Shown: piece by piece, positions 62,088 to 64,000 of the stretch
Position numbering within the stretch: the stretch's first letter is position 1
How the letters are laid out: every line of letters starts with the position of its first letter
From: Paramagnetospirillum magneticum AMB-1
GTDB lineage: Bacteria > Pseudomonadota > Alphaproteobacteria > Rhodospirillales > Magnetospirillaceae
DNA: 64,000 nt
Reading direction: 5' to 3'
Assembly (NCBI RefSeq): GCF_000009985.1
Contig: NC_007626.1
Coordinates: forward strand, 1-64,000
Translations under genes and position numbers: made by a program
The notes under the pieces: generated by a model
What the model saw: the letters and a program-made list of their open reading frames with translations, nothing else
Told to the model about the DNA's origin: nothing
The model's database searches: none

Positions 62088-63028
62088 AAATCATCGTCGC
62101 CGGTGCGTTGGGCCATATCGGCTCGGGCCTCATTCGAGGTCTCCCCAGCCACTTTCCCGGTCTTGAAATCGTCATGGTCGACAACCTGTCGACCCAGCGC
62201 TATGCCTCGCTGTTCGACTTGCCGACGTCGGGACGGTACCGCTTTGTGGAAGGCGACGTTGCCACCATGGATTTGGTGCCTTTGATCGCCGGGGCCGACG
62301 CGGTGGTGCAACTGGCCGCCATGACCGACGCAGCGGGCAGTTTCGACCGCAAGGACGAGCTGGAAATCAACAATTTCCACGCCACCAAGACCATCGCCGA
62401 GGCCTGCCTGAAGGCGGGCGTGCCTCTGATTCACCCTTCCTCCACCAGTGTCTACGGCACTCAGAACGAGGTGGTGGACGAGGATTGCGGCCCCGACGAG
62501 CTGGCGCCGCAAAGTCCCTATGCCGATTGCAAGCTGAAGGAAGAGGCTCTGCTGGCCGAGATGGGCAAGAGTGGTCTCAGGTTCGTCACCTGTCGGTTCG
62601 GCACCATCTTCGGCACCTCGCCCGGCATGCGCTTTCATACCGCGGTCAACAAGTTCTGCTGGCAGGCGGTCATGGGTCAGAAGCTGACCGTGTGGTCTAC
62701 CGCCTACGACCAGAAGCGCCCTTATCTCGATCTGGCCGATTGCATCCGCGCCGTCGCTCATATCATCGGCAAGGGCCTGTTCGACGGGCGAATCCACAAT
62801 GTGCTGACCGCCAATTGCACGGTGCGCCAGATCGTCGACGCCATTCGGGTGCATGTGCCCGACCTGGAGGTGGGCTTCGTCGATGCCCGCATCATGAACC
62901 AGCTCAGCTATGAGGTGGCCAACCAGCGCTTCCGCGACTCCGGCTTCCAGTTCACGGGTTCGGTCGCCAAAGGCATCGAGGATACAATTCGCCAACTGTC
63001 CGGGGCCGGAGGGCGCAGCCTGGCATGA
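62084..63028 (+). CDS. NAD-dependent nucleotide-sugar epimerase/dehydratase
   Basis: 314 residues. Rossmann motif GALGHIGSG at the start, STSVYG and catalytic YADCK. Extended SDR sugar enzyme; product sugar cannot be set from sequence. Start overlaps the cupin stop; the next gene starts 3 bases before its end. Confidence 0.9.
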   Translation: MKIIVAGALGHIGSGLIRGLPSHFPGLEIVMVDNLSTQRYASLFDLPTSGRYRFVEGDVATMDLVPLIAGADAVVQLAAMTDAAGSFDRKDELEINNFHATKTIAEACLKAGVPLIHPSSTSVYGTQNEVVDEDCGPDELAPQSPYADCKLKEEALLAEMGKSGLRFVTCRFGTIFGTSPGMRFHTAVNKFCWQAVMGQKLTVWSTAYDQKRPYLDLADCIRAVAHIIGKGLFDGRIHNVLTANCTVRQIVDAIRVHVPDLEVGFVDARIMNQLSYEVANQRFRDSGFQFTGSVAKGIEDTIRQLSGAGGRSLA

Positions 63029-64000
63029 GGCCCCTCCCCGACCAGCCCCTGATCAGCGTCCTCATCGATACCTATTACCGTCCGGCCATGCTGCGCCATG
63101 CGGTCGAGGCCATCCGCGGGCAAACCTATGCCGATCTGGACATCGTCCTGATCGACAACGGCTCGACCCCGGAGACCAAGGCGGTCCTGGCGGAGCTGGA
63201 GGCGGCCGATTCCCGCATCAGGCTGGTGCGCTTTACCGAGAACCAGTTCAGTTGGGACGACCCCCATGTGATCGTCCGTGAATGCTACAACGCCGGTCTG
63301 GCCGCGGCCAAAGGTGATCTGGTGTTCCATCAGGCCGATGACGATTGGCTGGCACCTGATTTCTTCGAGCGGATGGTGGCGCTGTTTCGCGAGAATCCAG
63401 CCTGCACCACGGCGATCGGGGTCTCCGTGGGCGTTCGTCCCGACGGAAGTGAGGTGTCGGCGGCGGCCGCCAATCAGCGCCCGCGTTTCATGCCCGGCCA
63501 CGAAATGGCCCTGGCGGTCATCGATGGCAAGCCGGTCTTCGGCAGTCCTGGATTTTGCTTCGTCATGCGGCGCGACGTCCTGGAGGCGGCGGGCGGCTTT
63601 CACGATAGCTTCGAACAGCACATGCTTTACGGAATCGTCGCCTTCGGCGTGACCGGCTTCGATTCCGAAGCCCGCATGTATTGGGGCTATCATGAGGGTC
63701 AATTGAACAAGGCGTTGCGGGATCGGGGTTGGGTTTCGCTGGGCTACACTCGGAGCCTGCTGGATGGCTTCGGTCTGGAACGCCGCTGGGCCGAGGCCTT
63801 CGGGCCGGCGGCGGCGCGCACGGTAGCTGAATTTATCGAGCGGCAGGCTTACCAGTCGGCTGCGGAAATTTTCGCGGGCTGCCTCGCTGAGTTGCGCCCG
63901 GCGGCGATCTGGCGGTCGTTCAGGGCTGCCGCTCCCCATCTTGGCTTTTGGAAGGCATTGCCGGCCGAGCTGTGGGAGCAAAAGCGCCTGTTCGCCGCCA
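63025..64000 (+). CDS. Family 2 glycosyltransferase, cut by the window edge
   Basis: At least 325 residues, open at the right edge. A GT-A fold starts LISVLIDTYYRPAMLRHAVEAI, with IDNGSTPETKA and the DXD-like metal site QADDDW. Transfers a sugar from a nucleotide donor in assembly of the surface polymer. ATG 63025 overlaps the preceding TGA. The C-terminal end lies outside the window. Confidence 0.9.
   Translation, partial: MRPLPDQPLISVLIDTYYRPAMLRHAVEAIRGQTYADLDIVLIDNGSTPETKAVLAELEAADSRIRLVRFTENQFSWDDPHVIVRECYNAGLAAAKGDLVFHQADDDWLAPDFFERMVALFRENPACTTAIGVSVGVRPDGSEVSAAAANQRPRFMPGHEMALAVIDGKPVFGSPGFCFVMRRDVLEAAGGFHDSFEQHMLYGIVAFGVTGFDSEARMYWGYHEGQLNKALRDRGWVSLGYTRSLLDGFGLERRWAEAFGPAAARTVAEFIERQAYQSAAEIFAGCLAELRPAAIWRSFRAAAPHLGFWKALPAELWEQKRLFAA

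Noticed and set aside
37904..64000. Capsule cluster acquired as a genomic island
   Set aside because: No integrase, transposase or tRNA end is seen at the edges. The only tRNA in the window is 31 kb away, and base composition does not change visibly by eye. Transfer is possible but not supported.

Overview
The window is high-GC, gene-dense chromosomal DNA from an alphaproteobacterium. The mnmE-mnmG-rsmG-parA-parB order with consensus parS sites, the porin type, the 1603-residue NAD-glutamate dehydrogenase and the glnK/amtB pair fit Rhodospirillales, most likely Magnetospirillum or a close relative. That placement is inferred from gene content; no species marker was tested. Three identical parS palindromes beside parAB suggest the left part lies near the chromosome origin.

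Left part (1-37900): tRNA modification and chromosome partitioning (mnmE, mnmG, rsmG, parA, parB); a run of small housekeeping genes around a tRNA-Gly(GCC) (SEC-C protein, CnoX/YbbN, Lon-N-like, Trm112-like, DUF971, YbaK); an FAD monooxygenase of the ubiquinone type; nitrogen sensing and ammonium uptake (glnK, terminator, sigma-54 promoter, amtB); dapC-like, ftsK, lolA, xth; a divergent atypical response regulator and a two-domain RibA; YggS, a ThiE/TenI-like protein and a TPR-glycosyltransferase-like protein; a major porin; a DUF3576 lipoprotein; the overlapping leuS-lptE-holA set; an SGNH-like membrane protein; and the giant gdh.

Right part (37904-64000): a cell-surface polysaccharide region in several transcription blocks. 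Block 1 (+) is gmhA, SxtJ-like, DUF5989-like, carbamoyltransferase, heparinase II/III-like. Block 2 (-) is exonuclease, an alcohol dehydrogenase/Gfo-Idh fusion, a WecA-like phosphoglycosyltransferase, a sugar epimerase/reductase and manC. Block 3 (+) is an AsnB-type amidotransferase, a FemAB-like protein, a polysaccharide deacetylase and a DegT-like enzyme. A lone radical SAM protein follows on the minus strand. Block 4 (+) starts at a good TTGACA promoter with a MarR-type EPS regulator and a NusG/RfaH-like antiterminator, followed by an ops-like DNA element and at least nine deoxy/amino-sugar and glycosyl-transfer genes. It runs off the right edge.

The most interesting signals are the RfaH-like gene followed within about 60 bases by an ops-like element; parS sites written into coding sequence; a 169-bp element with 25-bp inverted ends filling exactly the space between two convergent stop codons; a perfect 9-bp-arm palindrome with rare codons inside gdh; a structured terminator-ended stretch between lolA and xth; and a radical SAM protein with its SPASM-like cysteines at the N-terminus. 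No rRNA, CRISPR array, insertion-sequence transposase or prophage gene was seen.
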